From: Bacillota bacterium
Lineage (GTDB): Bacteria > Bacillota > Clostridia > Oscillospirales > Ruminococcaceae
Direction of reading: 5' to 3'
Assembly: GCA_023433405.1 (NCBI GenBank)
Contig: JAEZCT010000071.1
Coordinates: 1 to 50,848 of the forward strand
DNA length: 50,848 nucleotides
The notes under the pieces are model-generated. The model saw nothing but the letters and a program-made list of their open reading frames with translations, had not been told where the DNA came from and did not search any database. Below are positions 18,613 through 27,825 of the stretch, in pieces. The translations under genes were made by a program, and so were the position numbers. Position 1 is the first letter of the stretch, and every line of letters starts with the position of its first letter.

Positions 18613-18716
18613 AGGGGCTATAAGGGGGAAAAAGCTGCGAACTTATCCCCATTGGCCTTGTGTTTTGGTATAAATTATAGGTATATAAATTGTCACTTGG
18701 GTAAAGGGTACAATAT

Positions 18717-18745
18717 TTTTGCCCTTCGTCGCGCAAATATATAAT
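18717..18745 (+). promoter_or_regulatory. Candidate promoter of the LplBCA-type operon
   Basis: A perfect TATAAT at 18740-18745 stands 17 bases after a poor -35 (TTTTGC, 18717-18722), typical of a promoter needing an activator. A weaker alternative is TTGTGT-N18-TATATA at 18658-18687. Confidence 0.45.
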
Positions 18746-18836
18746 ATGTGTGCGGTTGCATATAGTTAAACACTGTCTTGGCCGCCAAAAAACCGTTACA
18801 ATAATACTTGCAAACAACGAGAGGGGAGCGGCAATT

Positions 18837-19808
18837 TTGGCACACAACGTAAAACAGCTTACAGCAAAGAACCACGCGGCAAAGACTAAAAATCAGTTTT
18901 GGTCAAATGTTGTTAAAAGCAGGGGACTGCTTCTGCTACTGCTGCCTGGCACCATCATACTTTTGATTAACAACTATCTGCCTATGGCAGGCGTCGTAAT
19001 CGCTTTTCAAAAAAGTGATTACCGCAAAGGACTTTTTGGGGGTGACTTTGTCGGCCTTAAGAATTTCGAGTTCTTCTTTAAAACCGATTTCGCGGCGCTG
19101 ATTACGCGAAACACCCTGCTTTACAACCTTGCATTTATTCTGGTAGGAACCCTGGTCGCGCTGTTCTTCGCGGCAGTACTAAGCGAACTGCGCAACAAAT
19201 TCGCCAAAAAGATTTATCAGACGATTATCCTGCTCCCCTATTTTATGTCATGGGTGGTGGTGAGTTATATTGTGTTTTCGCTGTTTGGCAGCGATTACGG
19301 CTTTATTAACACCCAGCTCTTTCCGCTTTTGGGCATTGAACCGGTGTCATGGTATACTCAACAGAAGTATTGGCCGTTTTTGCTCATCTTCTTTAACACA
19401 TGGCACGGGGTGGGATACTCAAGCATTGTTTATCTCGCCGCCATTACCAATATGGATGCCGCGCTGTACGAGGCCGCCTTTATTGACGGTGCCTCTAAGT
19501 GGCAGCAGTTTAGCCGCATTACTCTTCCGCTGCTAAAGCCAATCATTATCATCATGACGCTTCTTGCCATCGGCAGAATCTTCAACACCGACATTGGTCT
19601 TTTTTACTCGGTGCCCATGGATTCCGGCGCCTTGTATCCGGTAACCAGCACCATAGATACCTATGTGTACCGCACTATGGCAAGCGGTATCGGAGATACA
19701 AATATGGCGGCGGCGGCAGGCTTTTACCAGTCGCTGGTGGGTTTTGTGTTTGTGGTAACCGTCAACTTGATTGTTCGCAAAATAGATAAAGCAAGCGCCT
19801 TATTTTAA
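18837..19808 (+). CDS. ABC sugar transporter permease, LplB/YteP type
   Basis: 323 residues with six membrane helices. The family segment PMAGVVIAFQKSDYRKG follows the first helix, and the EAA loop reads ALYEAAFIDGASKWQQF. I place the start at a TTG because GGGGAG lies eight bases before it; an in-frame ATG at 18750 would add 29 residues not usual for the family. It forms a channel with the LplC-type permease. As in the first sugar operon there is no ATPase gene. Confidence 0.88.
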   Translation: MAHNVKQLTAKNHAAKTKNQFWSNVVKSRGLLLLLLPGTIILLINNYLPMAGVVIAFQKSDYRKGLFGGDFVGLKNFEFFFKTDFAALITRNTLLYNLAFILVGTLVALFFAAVLSELRNKFAKKIYQTIILLPYFMSWVVVSYIVFSLFGSDYGFINTQLFPLLGIEPVSWYTQQKYWPFLLIFFNTWHGVGYSSIVYLAAITNMDAALYEAAFIDGASKWQQFSRITLPLLKPIIIIMTLLAIGRIFNTDIGLFYSVPMDSGALYPVTSTIDTYVYRTMASGIGDTNMAAAAGFYQSLVGFVFVVTVNLIVRKIDKASALF

Positions 19809-19924
19809 AGCCCGACCATTCATGCAACAAAACGATATACCGCATGATTTGGCATAGGTTTTTATGAGTTTGCCTAAAACGGTTAAACGAAGTTAGTATT
19901 ACCAACAAAAAGGGATGATTACAT

Positions 19925-20848
19925 ATGAACCGATTTTCCGCAGCGGCAAAACCAAAGGAAATTAACCAGATTTCACCGCGCATTGACCGCATATTCAGCA
20001 TCACGCTGTTTATTGTGTGTGCATTTTGCATCTTCCCGTTTCTTTTAATGCTGTCTGTCTCATTTACCGACGAGGTTTCTATCCGCCTAAACGGGTACAG
20101 CCTCATACCCAAGGTGTTTAGCACCTACGCCTACCAATACCTGCTTACCACCTCAAAGGCGCTGCTGCGCGCGTATGGAATATCCATTTTCGTAACCGTG
20201 GCGGGTACGCTTCTGAGTGTGATGATTGTCACCATGTTTGCCTACCCCCTTGCCCGAAAGGATTTTCCCTTTCGCAAGCAGTTCTCGTTCTTTATCTTCT
20301 TTACCATGATATTCAGCGGAGGCCTGGTGCCGTGGTATATGGTGTACGCGCGGCTTCTGGGGCTGAAAAATACTATTTGGATCTACCTCATTCCCCTCTT
20401 GGTGAGCGCGTGGAATGTCATTGTTATGCGAACGTTTATTACCACCTCTATCCCCGAGTCACTTTTCGAGGCCGCCAAGATTGACGGCGCCAGCGAAATG
20501 ACGATATTCTTTCAGGTAGTTCTGCCCCTTTCCTTGCCCGGTCTTGCGACAATCGGATTGTTTACCGCCATCCATTTCTGGAACGACTGGTATACGCCAC
20601 TGGTCTTTATTACAAAAAGCGATATGTACAACCTGCAATACTCCATGTATTCGGCGCTGCGAAGTGCGCAGTATATTGCCGAAAACGTTGACAAAATGGC
20701 GTCGTCGGGTGTCACCATAACAAAGGTTCCGGTGGAAACCATTCGCATGGCCATGTGTGTTGTCTCAGTGGGTCCCATTATTATCGCCTACCCCTTTGTG
20801 CAAAAATACTTTATCAAAGGTCTTACGGTAGGCGCTGTTAAGGGCTAA
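19925..20848 (+). CDS. ABC sugar transporter permease, LplC/YtcP type
   Basis: 307 residues, six membrane helices, with family hallmarks SVSFTDEVSIRLNGYSL after the first helix, FSGGLVPWYMVY in the middle, and the EAA loop SLFEAAKIDGASEMTIF. AAGGGA stands about 10 bases before the ATG. It pairs with the LplB-type permease 116 bp upstream. The substrate class is oligosaccharides, with alpha-galactosides suggested by the GH36 gene downstream. Confidence 0.9.
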   Translation: MNRFSAAAKPKEINQISPRIDRIFSITLFIVCAFCIFPFLLMLSVSFTDEVSIRLNGYSLIPKVFSTYAYQYLLTTSKALLRAYGISIFVTVAGTLLSVMIVTMFAYPLARKDFPFRKQFSFFIFFTMIFSGGLVPWYMVYARLLGLKNTIWIYLIPLLVSAWNVIVMRTFITTSIPESLFEAAKIDGASEMTIFFQVVLPLSLPGLATIGLFTAIHFWNDWYTPLVFITKSDMYNLQYSMYSALRSAQYIAENVDKMASSGVTITKVPVETIRMAMCVVSVGPIIIAYPFVQKYFIKGLTVGAVKG

Positions 20849-20914
20849 CCCCGTTGCGGCGGTTCTGCCGCCGCAACGGCTTAGTGATAGAAATCGAAGA
20901 AACTGGAGGTTATT

Positions 20915-22444
20915 ATGAAAAATCTGTACCGTGTATCCTGCGCCACTCTCGCGATACTTATGATCTTCTCTCTGATAGGCTGCCAAAGCACACCTCCTTC
21001 CGCCGCTTCGTCCTCCGCCGCTTCTCAGGGCTCAGAAGCGCCCAGCTCCGCACCGGAGCTTGAGCCGGTGGAACTGACCGCTTACTACATTGGTGACGGA
21101 CAGCCCGCGGGTGCGGATGCCGTCAATGCTGCCATCAGCGAATATGTAAAGGATAAGATTAACGCAACCGTAACGCTGACCCAGTATGACTGGGATTCCT
21201 TCAGCACCAGAATGACTACAATGGCTGCGGCCAACGAGCCGTTTGACATCACCTTTACCTGCAGCTGGGCGTTTAACTACCGCATGAACGCACAAAAGGG
21301 CGCGTTCTGGGAGCTTACCGACGAGCGTTTGGAGACCTATGCCCCCAACGCCCTGAATGTGGTTGGCAAGGGCGTGCTGGAAGGCGCGAAGGTAGATGGC
21401 AAGGTTTACGCGCTGCCCGTCAACAAAGAGAAGGCACACACCTTCGGCGTACTGTTTAACAAGGCGCTGGTTGACAAGTACAGCATTGATATTTCTGCCG
21501 TGAAAACGATGCAGGATCTCACCCCCCTGCTCAAAACCATCAAGGACAACGAGCGGGAGATTATCCCCTACTACGCTAATCGCAGCGGCGGCGCGATGAT
21601 GACATCCGCCTGCTTCTTTGAGCCGGTATCCGGCGTTGGGAAGATTCCCGCCGTAATTTACGCAAACAACGACCCCACCAACACCAAGGTGTTCAACCGC
21701 TATGAAACCGAGGAGTTTAAGCAGTACCTTACCACCATGCGCGAATGGTACCAGGCGGGCTACATTCTCAAGGATGCCGCGACCATTACCTCCGAGGGTG
21801 AATATGTTAACACTGGCATGGTGTTTGCGTACCCCTCCCAGCTCCTGCCCGGCAAGGACGTGAGCATGAAGACCGACATGGTAGAATGGGTTCAGAAGGA
21901 ACTGACCCCGGTGCAGACAAGCAACATGGATATCGGCGGCTCGATGATGGCGGTGTCCAACACCTCCAAAAATCCCGAGCGCGCGCTGATGCTGCTTGAC
22001 CTGATGTACTCGGACGATACCCTCATGAATATGATCGTGTACGGCGTAGAGGGCCAGCACTACAACATGGATTCCAACGGCTTTGTTGTACCCGTGGAAA
22101 ACAACGACTACGCCAATGCCTCTGTGGCTTGGGAATTCGGCAACAACTTCCTTTTGCTGCCCAAGGTGGGCGATGACCCTAAAAAGTGGGAAACCATTGA
22201 GGCCTTCAACGCCTCCTCTACCATCCTCAACTGCACCGGCTTCCAGTACGACGCGGAGAAAATGACCAGTGAGATCGCAGCCCTGACCCAGATAAGCGAC
22301 CAATATCTGCCCATGCTTGTTACCGGCAGTGTCGATCCCGATTCCCAGCTCCCCGCCTTCCTTGACGCGATGCGCCAGAGCGGATGGGATAAGGTTCTTG
22401 CCGACATCCAGTCCCAGTACGACGCGTTTTTAGCCGCAAAATAA
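20915..22444 (+). CDS. ABC sugar transporter, LplA/YtcQ-type solute-binding lipoprotein
   Basis: 509 residues. Signal peptide with lipobox SLIGC, then a Ser/Ala/Pro-rich spacer and a two-lobed binding protein; the C-terminal part resembles the DUF3502 region found in LplA-type proteins. GGAGG precedes the ATG. It follows the two permeases and completes the transporter, apart from the missing ATPase. A strong terminator follows. A long antisense frame across this gene is a codon-bias shadow. Confidence 0.9.
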   Translation: MKNLYRVSCATLAILMIFSLIGCQSTPPSAASSSAASQGSEAPSSAPELEPVELTAYYIGDGQPAGADAVNAAISEYVKDKINATVTLTQYDWDSFSTRMTTMAAANEPFDITFTCSWAFNYRMNAQKGAFWELTDERLETYAPNALNVVGKGVLEGAKVDGKVYALPVNKEKAHTFGVLFNKALVDKYSIDISAVKTMQDLTPLLKTIKDNEREIIPYYANRSGGAMMTSACFFEPVSGVGKIPAVIYANNDPTNTKVFNRYETEEFKQYLTTMREWYQAGYILKDAATITSEGEYVNTGMVFAYPSQLLPGKDVSMKTDMVEWVQKELTPVQTSNMDIGGSMMAVSNTSKNPERALMLLDLMYSDDTLMNMIVYGVEGQHYNMDSNGFVVPVENNDYANASVAWEFGNNFLLLPKVGDDPKKWETIEAFNASSTILNCTGFQYDAEKMTSEIAALTQISDQYLPMLVTGSVDPDSQLPAFLDAMRQSGWDKVLADIQSQYDAFLAAK

Positions 22445-22502
22445 TGCCCTTCACAGGCGTCGAATAAGCACGCGAAGCACCAATCGTTCCCGACAGCCTG
22501 AA

Positions 22503-22541
22503 ACAAAAGGTATAAGACACTTGTTCTTATACCTTTTGTTA
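22503..22541 (+). terminator. Intrinsic terminator of the LplBCA operon
   Basis: ACAAAAGGTATAAG (22503-22516) pairs perfectly with CTTATACCTTTTGT (22526-22539) around a nine-base loop. The symmetric A/T ends make it potentially bidirectional. Confidence 0.8.
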
Positions 22542-22600
22542 TGCCTGCAATGGGTTTCCTGCCGGTCGGGCAGGGTACCGGAAAGGACATGGTTCTAGTT

Positions 22601-23410
22601 ATGCCGGAAATTAAGCTTTGCAACCTGCATCTTACCGATGTTAACCCTGTACTGTGCGGCACCGAGCAGTGTGCGCCGGGGCAATCCTACGGTCCGGCGG
22701 CGCGGGGTTACTTTCTTTTGCATTATGTCGTTTCAGGCCGTGGGGTACTGCACAGCCCACGCGGCACGTTTTCGGCAACGGCGGGGGATATCTTTGTAAT
22801 ACGTCCTAGGGAGATTACCACCTATGTCGCCGACCGCGCCGAGCCGTGGCGGTATTACTGGATTGGCTTTGAAAGCGGCCTTGCGCTGCTCCCACAGCTT
22901 GCAAGGGATGTGTTCCGGCTGCCCGCCGCAAAGCCGCTGTTTGTTTCCCTCTCGCAGGAGCATCTGCCCGAAGGGCGGCGGGAATGGGCGGTGTGCGCGC
23001 GGGTGTATGAGCTGCTGTCGCTTCTTGAGGGCACTGCGCTGTCACAGGCTATTCGGTACGATGCGGGCGCGGAGTATGTGAGCAATGCGCTCGAATACAT
23101 CCAACACAACTACATGGGAGAGCTGACGGTAAGCGGCCTTGCCTCACGGCTGGGGCTGGACCGCAGCTACTTCTGCCACCTTTTCAAAACCCACACCGGC
23201 AAGTCGCCTCAGCGGTTTATCATCGATTACCGTCTGGACTGTGCCGCATACCTGCTCGCCAGTAAGGCACTTGCCCCGGGTGAGGCGGCTACCCGTGTGG
23301 GATATGACAGTGTGTGCAATTTCTCGAGAATGTTTCGTCTGCGTTTCGGGGTACCCCCGTCACACTATCAAAATGGCAAAAAACCGGAGGGACACTATGC
23401 CGATTGTTAA
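22601..23410 (+). CDS. AraC-family transcriptional regulator with N-terminal cupin
   Basis: About 269 residues: an AraC_binding cupin domain (residues ~10-140, including YFLLHYVVSGRG) and a C-terminal double helix-turn-helix (from ~165, with LGLDRSYFCHLFKTHTGKSP and FSRMFRLRFGVPPS). It probably senses a sugar directly and controls the alpha-galactosidase gene, whose start it overlaps by 14 bases. I favour the ATG at 22601 because homologues typically begin just before the CNLHLTD segment and AAAGGA lies 13 bases upstream; in-frame ATGs at 22589 and 22541 are alternatives, the last falling beside the terminator. Confidence 0.88.
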   Translation: MPEIKLCNLHLTDVNPVLCGTEQCAPGQSYGPAARGYFLLHYVVSGRGVLHSPRGTFSATAGDIFVIRPREITTYVADRAEPWRYYWIGFESGLALLPQLARDVFRLPAAKPLFVSLSQEHLPEGRREWAVCARVYELLSLLEGTALSQAIRYDAGAEYVSNALEYIQHNYMGELTVSGLASRLGLDRSYFCHLFKTHTGKSPQRFIIDYRLDCAAYLLASKALAPGEAATRVGYDSVCNFSRMFRLRFGVPPSHYQNGKKPEGHYADC

Positions 23411-25520
23411 AACCAAAACCACCTACCTGCTGCAAACCAATTCCACCACCTATGCCGTGCATCTGGGCGCGGAGGGGCTTTTGCGCTGCGTCTACTGGGG
23501 CGAGGCCATTACGACCCCCGAGGATTTTGAGCACTATGTGCCGGTGCAGGTTCACAGCCGAGAGCCGGTACAGTATGTGCGGGAGGAATGCTCCTCTTTC
23601 GGCTGTCTGCGCCTAAAGGAAGCCTCACTAAAGCTTGCGTATGCCGACGGTGTGCGCGATTTTCGCTACCGTGTGAGCGACAGTGAAATTGATGGGGAGC
23701 ACCTTGTGCTGACACTGGAGGATATTCACTACCCCTTGCGGGTGCGCCTGCATTACCGACTGTATCCTGAGCTGGATATCATCGAGAAATGGCGCGAAAT
23801 TGAAAACCATGGAACAGAACCGGTTTTGCTTGAGCGTTTTTACTCCGCCGAATTCGGCTTGCCGGGCAGCCACTGGCGCTCCATCAATTTTAACGGGCGC
23901 TGGGGTGCCGAGTTCCAGCGGTATGAGGAGCCTCTTGGCACCGGAAAGAAGGTATACGAGAGTACGGGCGGCGTAAACGGTCATGCCACAAACCCCTGCT
24001 TTATTCTGCACAAAAACGCGGATGAAACCATGGGAGAGGTGTATTTTGGCGCGCTTGCGTGGTCGGGCAATTTCAAGATTGTGGCGGAGCCCACACCCTT
24101 TGAGTACCTCAGCCTGCTTATCGGCATGAGTGACACCGATTTTTGCTGGACGCTTGGGGCGGGTGGCACGTTTTGCGCCCCGCCGGTATACTGCGGCTAT
24201 ACGCAAAAGGGCTTTACGGGAATGTCACATACCATGAGCCGCTTTGCCCGCACCCAGGTAATGCCTAAGGCACGCTCAAGCGAGATTCTGCCCATTCTCT
24301 ACAACTCATGGGATGTGACCGAGTTTGATGTAAACAGCGAGAACCAGATTGCGCTTGCAAAGCGGGCGGCGGCAGTGGGAATAGAGCTGTTTGTTATCGA
24401 CGACGGGTGGTTCTCGGGACGTAAAACGGAGTTTGCCGGTCTTGGGGACTGGTTTGTAGATACCGACAAGTTCCCTCAGGGGCTGGGACCCGTTATTGAC
24501 ACGGTCAAGGGCTTGGGGATGCGCTTCGGGCTGTGGGTGGAGCCGGAGATGGTCAACCCCGGCAGCAGACTATACAAGGATCATCCCGACTGGATATACC
24601 GCTATGAAACCCGTGAGCCGCTGATGACCCGCCACCAGTACATTTTGGACATGACCAACCCCGCTGTGTCGGATTACCTGTATGCCTGCCTTGACAAGCT
24701 TCTCAGCGAAAATGAGGTGGACTACATAAAATGGGATATGAACCGCTACACCGCCGAGGCGGCGTCCCCGGCGCTTGACAAGGACCGTTTTCGTGAGATA
24801 TGGGTTAGACACACCGCCAACGTATACGACCTGGTGGCAAGGCTGCGTGCGCGGCACCCGCGGGTGGAGTTTGAATGCTGCGCCTCGGGGGGAGGCCGGG
24901 TGGACTACGGCGCGATGCGTTACTTTGACGAATACTGGACCAGCGACAATACCGACGCGCTGGACCGGCTGGTATTGCAGGAGAATTACAGCCTGATGTA
25001 CCCCGTAAAGCACATGCGCGCATGGTACATTGACGACCCGGGCCTCAACGGGCGCAAGATACCCTTTCGGTTTAAGATGCTGGGGGCGATGTGCGGCGTA
25101 CTGGGAATCTGCTCGAACCTTGTGAAGGCGGATGAGCAGACCCTGTCGCTCCTGACGGAGTACATCGCGCTGTACAAAACCGTGCGCAAAACCGTACAGC
25201 TGGGCACGCTGTACCGCCTCAAATCCTTGCAGCGGGACGATTTTCACGCGGTGCAATATTCCGACGAGGAGCAAACGGTGTTGTTTGCGTTTCTCGATCA
25301 CATCCATTACACCAAGCAGTTCTACCATGTATGCCTACGCGGGCTGGAGGACACCGCCCGCTATACCTTCACGTTAGGCGAACAGGAATACACCCACACC
25401 GGCGGATTTTTAAACCGGGTGGGATTACAGCTGCCGCTGACAGGGGATTACGACAGCCTGCTGGTGGTACTCAAAAAACGGGGGTGTAACACGCCATGTC
25501 TGAACTATTGGAAATGCTGA
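23397..25520 (+). CDS. Alpha-galactosidase, glycoside hydrolase family 36
   Basis: 707 residues in the three-domain GH36 layout: N-terminal beta-supersandwich to about 290, TIM barrel to about 620, C-terminal beta-sheet. The nucleophile is D447 in IKWDMNRY and the acid/base D517 in TSDNTDALDR; CCASGGGRVD at 495-504 is another family signature. It removes terminal alpha-1,6-galactose from raffinose-type sugars or galactomannan fragments. No signal peptide is visible, so it is cytoplasmic. The ATG at 23397 has GGAGG six bases upstream; a longer frame opening at 23139 only reads through the AraC gene in another frame. Coupled to the AraC gene by a 14-base overlap. Confidence 0.93.
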   Translation: MPIVKTKTTYLLQTNSTTYAVHLGAEGLLRCVYWGEAITTPEDFEHYVPVQVHSREPVQYVREECSSFGCLRLKEASLKLAYADGVRDFRYRVSDSEIDGEHLVLTLEDIHYPLRVRLHYRLYPELDIIEKWREIENHGTEPVLLERFYSAEFGLPGSHWRSINFNGRWGAEFQRYEEPLGTGKKVYESTGGVNGHATNPCFILHKNADETMGEVYFGALAWSGNFKIVAEPTPFEYLSLLIGMSDTDFCWTLGAGGTFCAPPVYCGYTQKGFTGMSHTMSRFARTQVMPKARSSEILPILYNSWDVTEFDVNSENQIALAKRAAAVGIELFVIDDGWFSGRKTEFAGLGDWFVDTDKFPQGLGPVIDTVKGLGMRFGLWVEPEMVNPGSRLYKDHPDWIYRYETREPLMTRHQYILDMTNPAVSDYLYACLDKLLSENEVDYIKWDMNRYTAEAASPALDKDRFREIWVRHTANVYDLVARLRARHPRVEFECCASGGGRVDYGAMRYFDEYWTSDNTDALDRLVLQENYSLMYPVKHMRAWYIDDPGLNGRKIPFRFKMLGAMCGVLGICSNLVKADEQTLSLLTEYIALYKTVRKTVQLGTLYRLKSLQRDDFHAVQYSDEEQTVLFAFLDHIHYTKQFYHVCLRGLEDTARYTFTLGEQEYTHTGGFLNRVGLQLPLTGDYDSLLVVLKKRGCNTPCLNYWKC

Positions 25521-25780
25521 TGGTGATTAGCTTTGGAATCTCGTGGCCTACCTCCCTGTATAAATCCTATACCGCGAGAACGGCCGAGGGTAAAAGCGTG
25601 CTGTTCTTATGCTTTATCCTAGCAGGGTATCTGTTTGGCATCGGCTCCAAGCTGGTGAAGGGAACCATCACCTATGTTTTTGTGTTTTATATCATCAATC
25701 TGGTGATGGTATCCGCAGATCTTGCGCTATACCTTCGCAACCGTCGGCTTGACCGGCTCCGTCAGACGAATCATGTCTAA
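25496..25780 (+). CDS. Small PQ-loop (SemiSWEET-like) membrane protein
   Basis: 94 residues with three hydrophobic helices. A segment after helix 1, SWPTSLYKSYTARTAEGKS, resembles the PQ-loop pattern of SemiSWEET sugar transporters and related half-transporters, with a proline in helix 1 and GKS before helix 2. The gene overlaps the end of the alpha-galactosidase gene by 25 bases, so the two are probably cotranslated. A role in moving galactose or glucose across the membrane is inferred from fold and position only. Confidence 0.65.
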   Translation: MSELLEMLMVISFGISWPTSLYKSYTARTAEGKSVLFLCFILAGYLFGIGSKLVKGTITYVFVFYIINLVMVSADLALYLRNRRLDRLRQTNHV

Positions 25781-25891
25781 AAATAATAACAATAGACCGC
25801 ACAGCGTCGAAAGGCATTGCCGCCGATTATGGGGCGCCGCCATAACTCTATCTCACTTTTCGAACAAGGTCTAGAAAAGAGGACGCGACAA

Positions 25892-26638
25892 ATGATAAAA
25901 ATCCTGTCTATCGGCAACAGTTTTTCTCAGGACGCGCAGCGTTATGTGAAGGATATTGCGGCTGCGGGTGGGACGGATATTCTGCTGCAAAACCTGTATA
26001 TCGGTGGCTGCCCCCTTAAAACCCATTGGGAGAATGCCAAAGGCAACGCGGCGGAGTACATGCTGGAGGAAAACGGCGCGGATACCGGCAGAAGGGTAAG
26101 CATAGCCCAAGCACTGAGCTCCGACACCTGGGACTATGTGACGATGCAGCAGGCAAGCCACGACAGCGGATTTGCAGAAACCTACGAGCCTTATCTTACC
26201 GAGCTTTGCGGGTATGTACGGGGTCTTGCGCCAAACGCCGAGCAGGTGCTTCACCAGACCTGGGCGTATGAGTATAACAGCACCCACGACGGCTTTGTCG
26301 CCTACGGCAAAAGCCAATCCCTGATGCATGCGGCACTTGCAGACGCTTACAGCCGGGCGGCGCAAGCCCACAGGCTGCGCGTCATACCCTCGGGGGAGTT
26401 GATTGCAAGGCTTCGCACTCTGCCGGAATTTAATGCCGAAAACGGCGGGCAAAGCCTGTGCCGCGACGGCTTTCACCTGCACGAGACAGTCGGGCGTTAT
26501 GCCGTGGGCGCACTGTGGTACTGCTTTTTTACCGGCAAAGCCATCGAAACCAGTAATTTCTCCCCCGCTTCGCCATCGCCGCTTGACCCGCTCATAGAGC
26601 GCATCCGGGCGACTTTGCAGGATTTTATGAGGGGCTGA
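25892..26638 (+). CDS. DUF4886/SGNH-type hydrolase-like protein
   Basis: 248 residues. The N terminus ILSIGNSFSQDAQRY carries a GNS block I with a candidate nucleophile serine (S10). NLYIGGCPLKTHWEN follows, and a late DGFHL could supply the Asp-His pair, as in SGNH esterases. DUF4886 proteins occur with polysaccharide degradation genes; deacetylation of sugars is plausible. The ATG at 25892 is chosen because AGAGGA lies eight bases before it; the frame is open to 25817. No signal peptide is visible. It ends directly at a repeat element. Confidence 0.75.
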   Translation: MIKILSIGNSFSQDAQRYVKDIAAAGGTDILLQNLYIGGCPLKTHWENAKGNAAEYMLEENGADTGRRVSIAQALSSDTWDYVTMQQASHDSGFAETYEPYLTELCGYVRGLAPNAEQVLHQTWAYEYNSTHDGFVAYGKSQSLMHAALADAYSRAAQAHRLRVIPSGELIARLRTLPEFNAENGGQSLCRDGFHLHETVGRYAVGALWYCFFTGKAIETSNFSPASPSPLDPLIERIRATLQDFMRG

Positions 26639-26640
26639 TT

Positions 26641-26742
26641 ATACTAATCCCCTCAAAAAGAGTCGATAAAAATCCGCGTGAAAATCCATAAATTAAAGCT
26701 TTTCACTTGATTTTTATACTCTTTTAAATCGGATATTAGTAT
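26641..26742. repeat. Miniature inverted-repeat element, copy B (best preserved)
   Basis: 102 bp bounded by ATACTAAT and ATTAGTAT, inverted repeats of each other. The two halves pair over much of their length (CAAAAAGAGT/ACTCTTTT, GTGAAAA/TTTTCAC). It starts two bases after the DUF4886 stop and matches the 14030-14130 copy almost base for base. Confidence 0.8.
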
Positions 26743-26753
26743 TATAGCTTTAA

Positions 26754-26791
26754 GGACCCGGGCCGATGCATTCGGCTCGGGTCCCTTTTTA
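26754..26791 (+). terminator. Intrinsic terminator after the alpha-galactoside locus
   Basis: GGACCCGGGCCGA (26754-26766) pairs with TCGGCTCGGGTCC (26772-26784) with one mismatch around a five-base loop, followed by CTTTTTATTTTAT. Confidence 0.85.
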
Positions 26792-26934
26792 TTTTATCCG
26801 AAAAAGAACAGCTGTTTGCGAAAGTATATTGACCCGGACTCATTTGGGCATTATGATAGTGTTATGCTTTTTGCTGCGAAACGAATAACCGCTGAGGGTT
26901 CGGGCGGATATTGTTAAAAAACGGGGGTGGCTGG

Positions 26935-27825
26935 ATGATGGTACGACAAACAGGGTTTCGATCATATCACCCGTTCACCCAGCTTTGCTACTTTCTTGCG
27001 GCGGCTCTGCCTCCCCTTGTTGCGATGAACCCGATTATGGTGGCGCTGAGTATGCTGTGTGCGGTACTGCTTTACCGGTATTACCGCCTGGACGCGGAGC
27101 TAAGCCGGCTGGTTCGTGTGGGGCTGCCGCTGTTAATCCTGGTTACACTGGCAAACCCTCTTGTGAACCATCGCGGGCAGTATATTCTTTTGCGGCTGTT
27201 TGGCAAGGTCATTACACTGGAGGCCCTCCTGTACGGGCTGGTTTCGGGAATGCTGCTGTTTGCGGTGCTGCTGTGGTTTGGCTTGTTCTCTCAACTCGTC
27301 ACCGAAGACCGCCAGCGCGCCCTGTTTGGCGGCTCCTCCGTGGGGCTTGCGGTTAGCATGACGCTTCGCCTTGTGCCCATGCTCCTTCGCCGCCAGCAGG
27401 AGATAGGCGAGACCCTGTCACTAATCTCCCCCTCTCCTTCCCTATCTCGGAGGGGAATCCGGGCAGCTGGGCAAAAAGCGGCGGCTCTTGGCAAGACCTA
27501 TACCGTTCTGCTGAGCTGTGCGCTGGAGGACTCGCTCGATACCGCGCGCTCCATGAACGCCCGGGGATATGGCGCGGCTAAGCGCACCGCCGGCCAAAGC
27601 CATCGCTTCCGGTTGCGCGACGGCGTGTGCGTGGGGCTCCTTTTGGCTGCCGGAGGGTCTATGGCTTACCTTTATTGGCGTTATGGCTTGGCGTTTCGCT
27701 TTTACCCCGTTATGACACCCCTGAGGGCATCCTTGGGGGCGATGGGGCATTATATAATATATACCGTGCTGTTGGCAGTACCGCTGCTCAGCGACGGATG
27801 GGAGGCCATACGTTGGAACTCGTGA
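26935..27825 (+). CDS. ecfT: ECF transporter transmembrane component (EcfT/CbiQ family)
   Basis: About 296 residues with several membrane helices in the first half, two long cytoplasmic coupling helices and a C-terminal helix pair. The coupling motif is the small-residue/RG pattern in ALEDSLDTARSMNARGYG, which docks into the ATPases. The start is taken as the first ATG of an ATGATG pair, with GGGGGT six bases upstream; a TTG at 26911 is possible. Its stop overlaps the ATPase gene by 13 bases. Confidence 0.88.
   Translation: MMVRQTGFRSYHPFTQLCYFLAAALPPLVAMNPIMVALSMLCAVLLYRYYRLDAELSRLVRVGLPLLILVTLANPLVNHRGQYILLRLFGKVITLEALLYGLVSGMLLFAVLLWFGLFSQLVTEDRQRALFGGSSVGLAVSMTLRLVPMLLRRQQEIGETLSLISPSPSLSRRGIRAAGQKAAALGKTYTVLLSCALEDSLDTARSMNARGYGAAKRTAGQSHRFRLRDGVCVGLLLAAGGSMAYLYWRYGLAFRFYPVMTPLRASLGAMGHYIIYTVLLAVPLLSDGWEAIRWNS

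Noticed and set aside
21032..22303. 423-codon open frame on the minus strand
   Set aside because: Lies wholly antisense to the LplA-type binding-protein gene, has no ribosome binding site and a composition that mirrors the codon bias of the real gene.
23139..23396. N-terminal extension of the alpha-galactosidase frame
   Set aside because: Reads the AraC helix-turn-helix region in a wrong frame; the ATG at 23397 with GGAGG upstream fits the GH36 start.
26791..26934. Riboswitch before the ECF operon that could reveal the ligand
   Set aside because: Only about 140 bases of simple sequence; no conserved box of a cobalamin, thiamine, riboflavin or folate riboswitch was recognisable.
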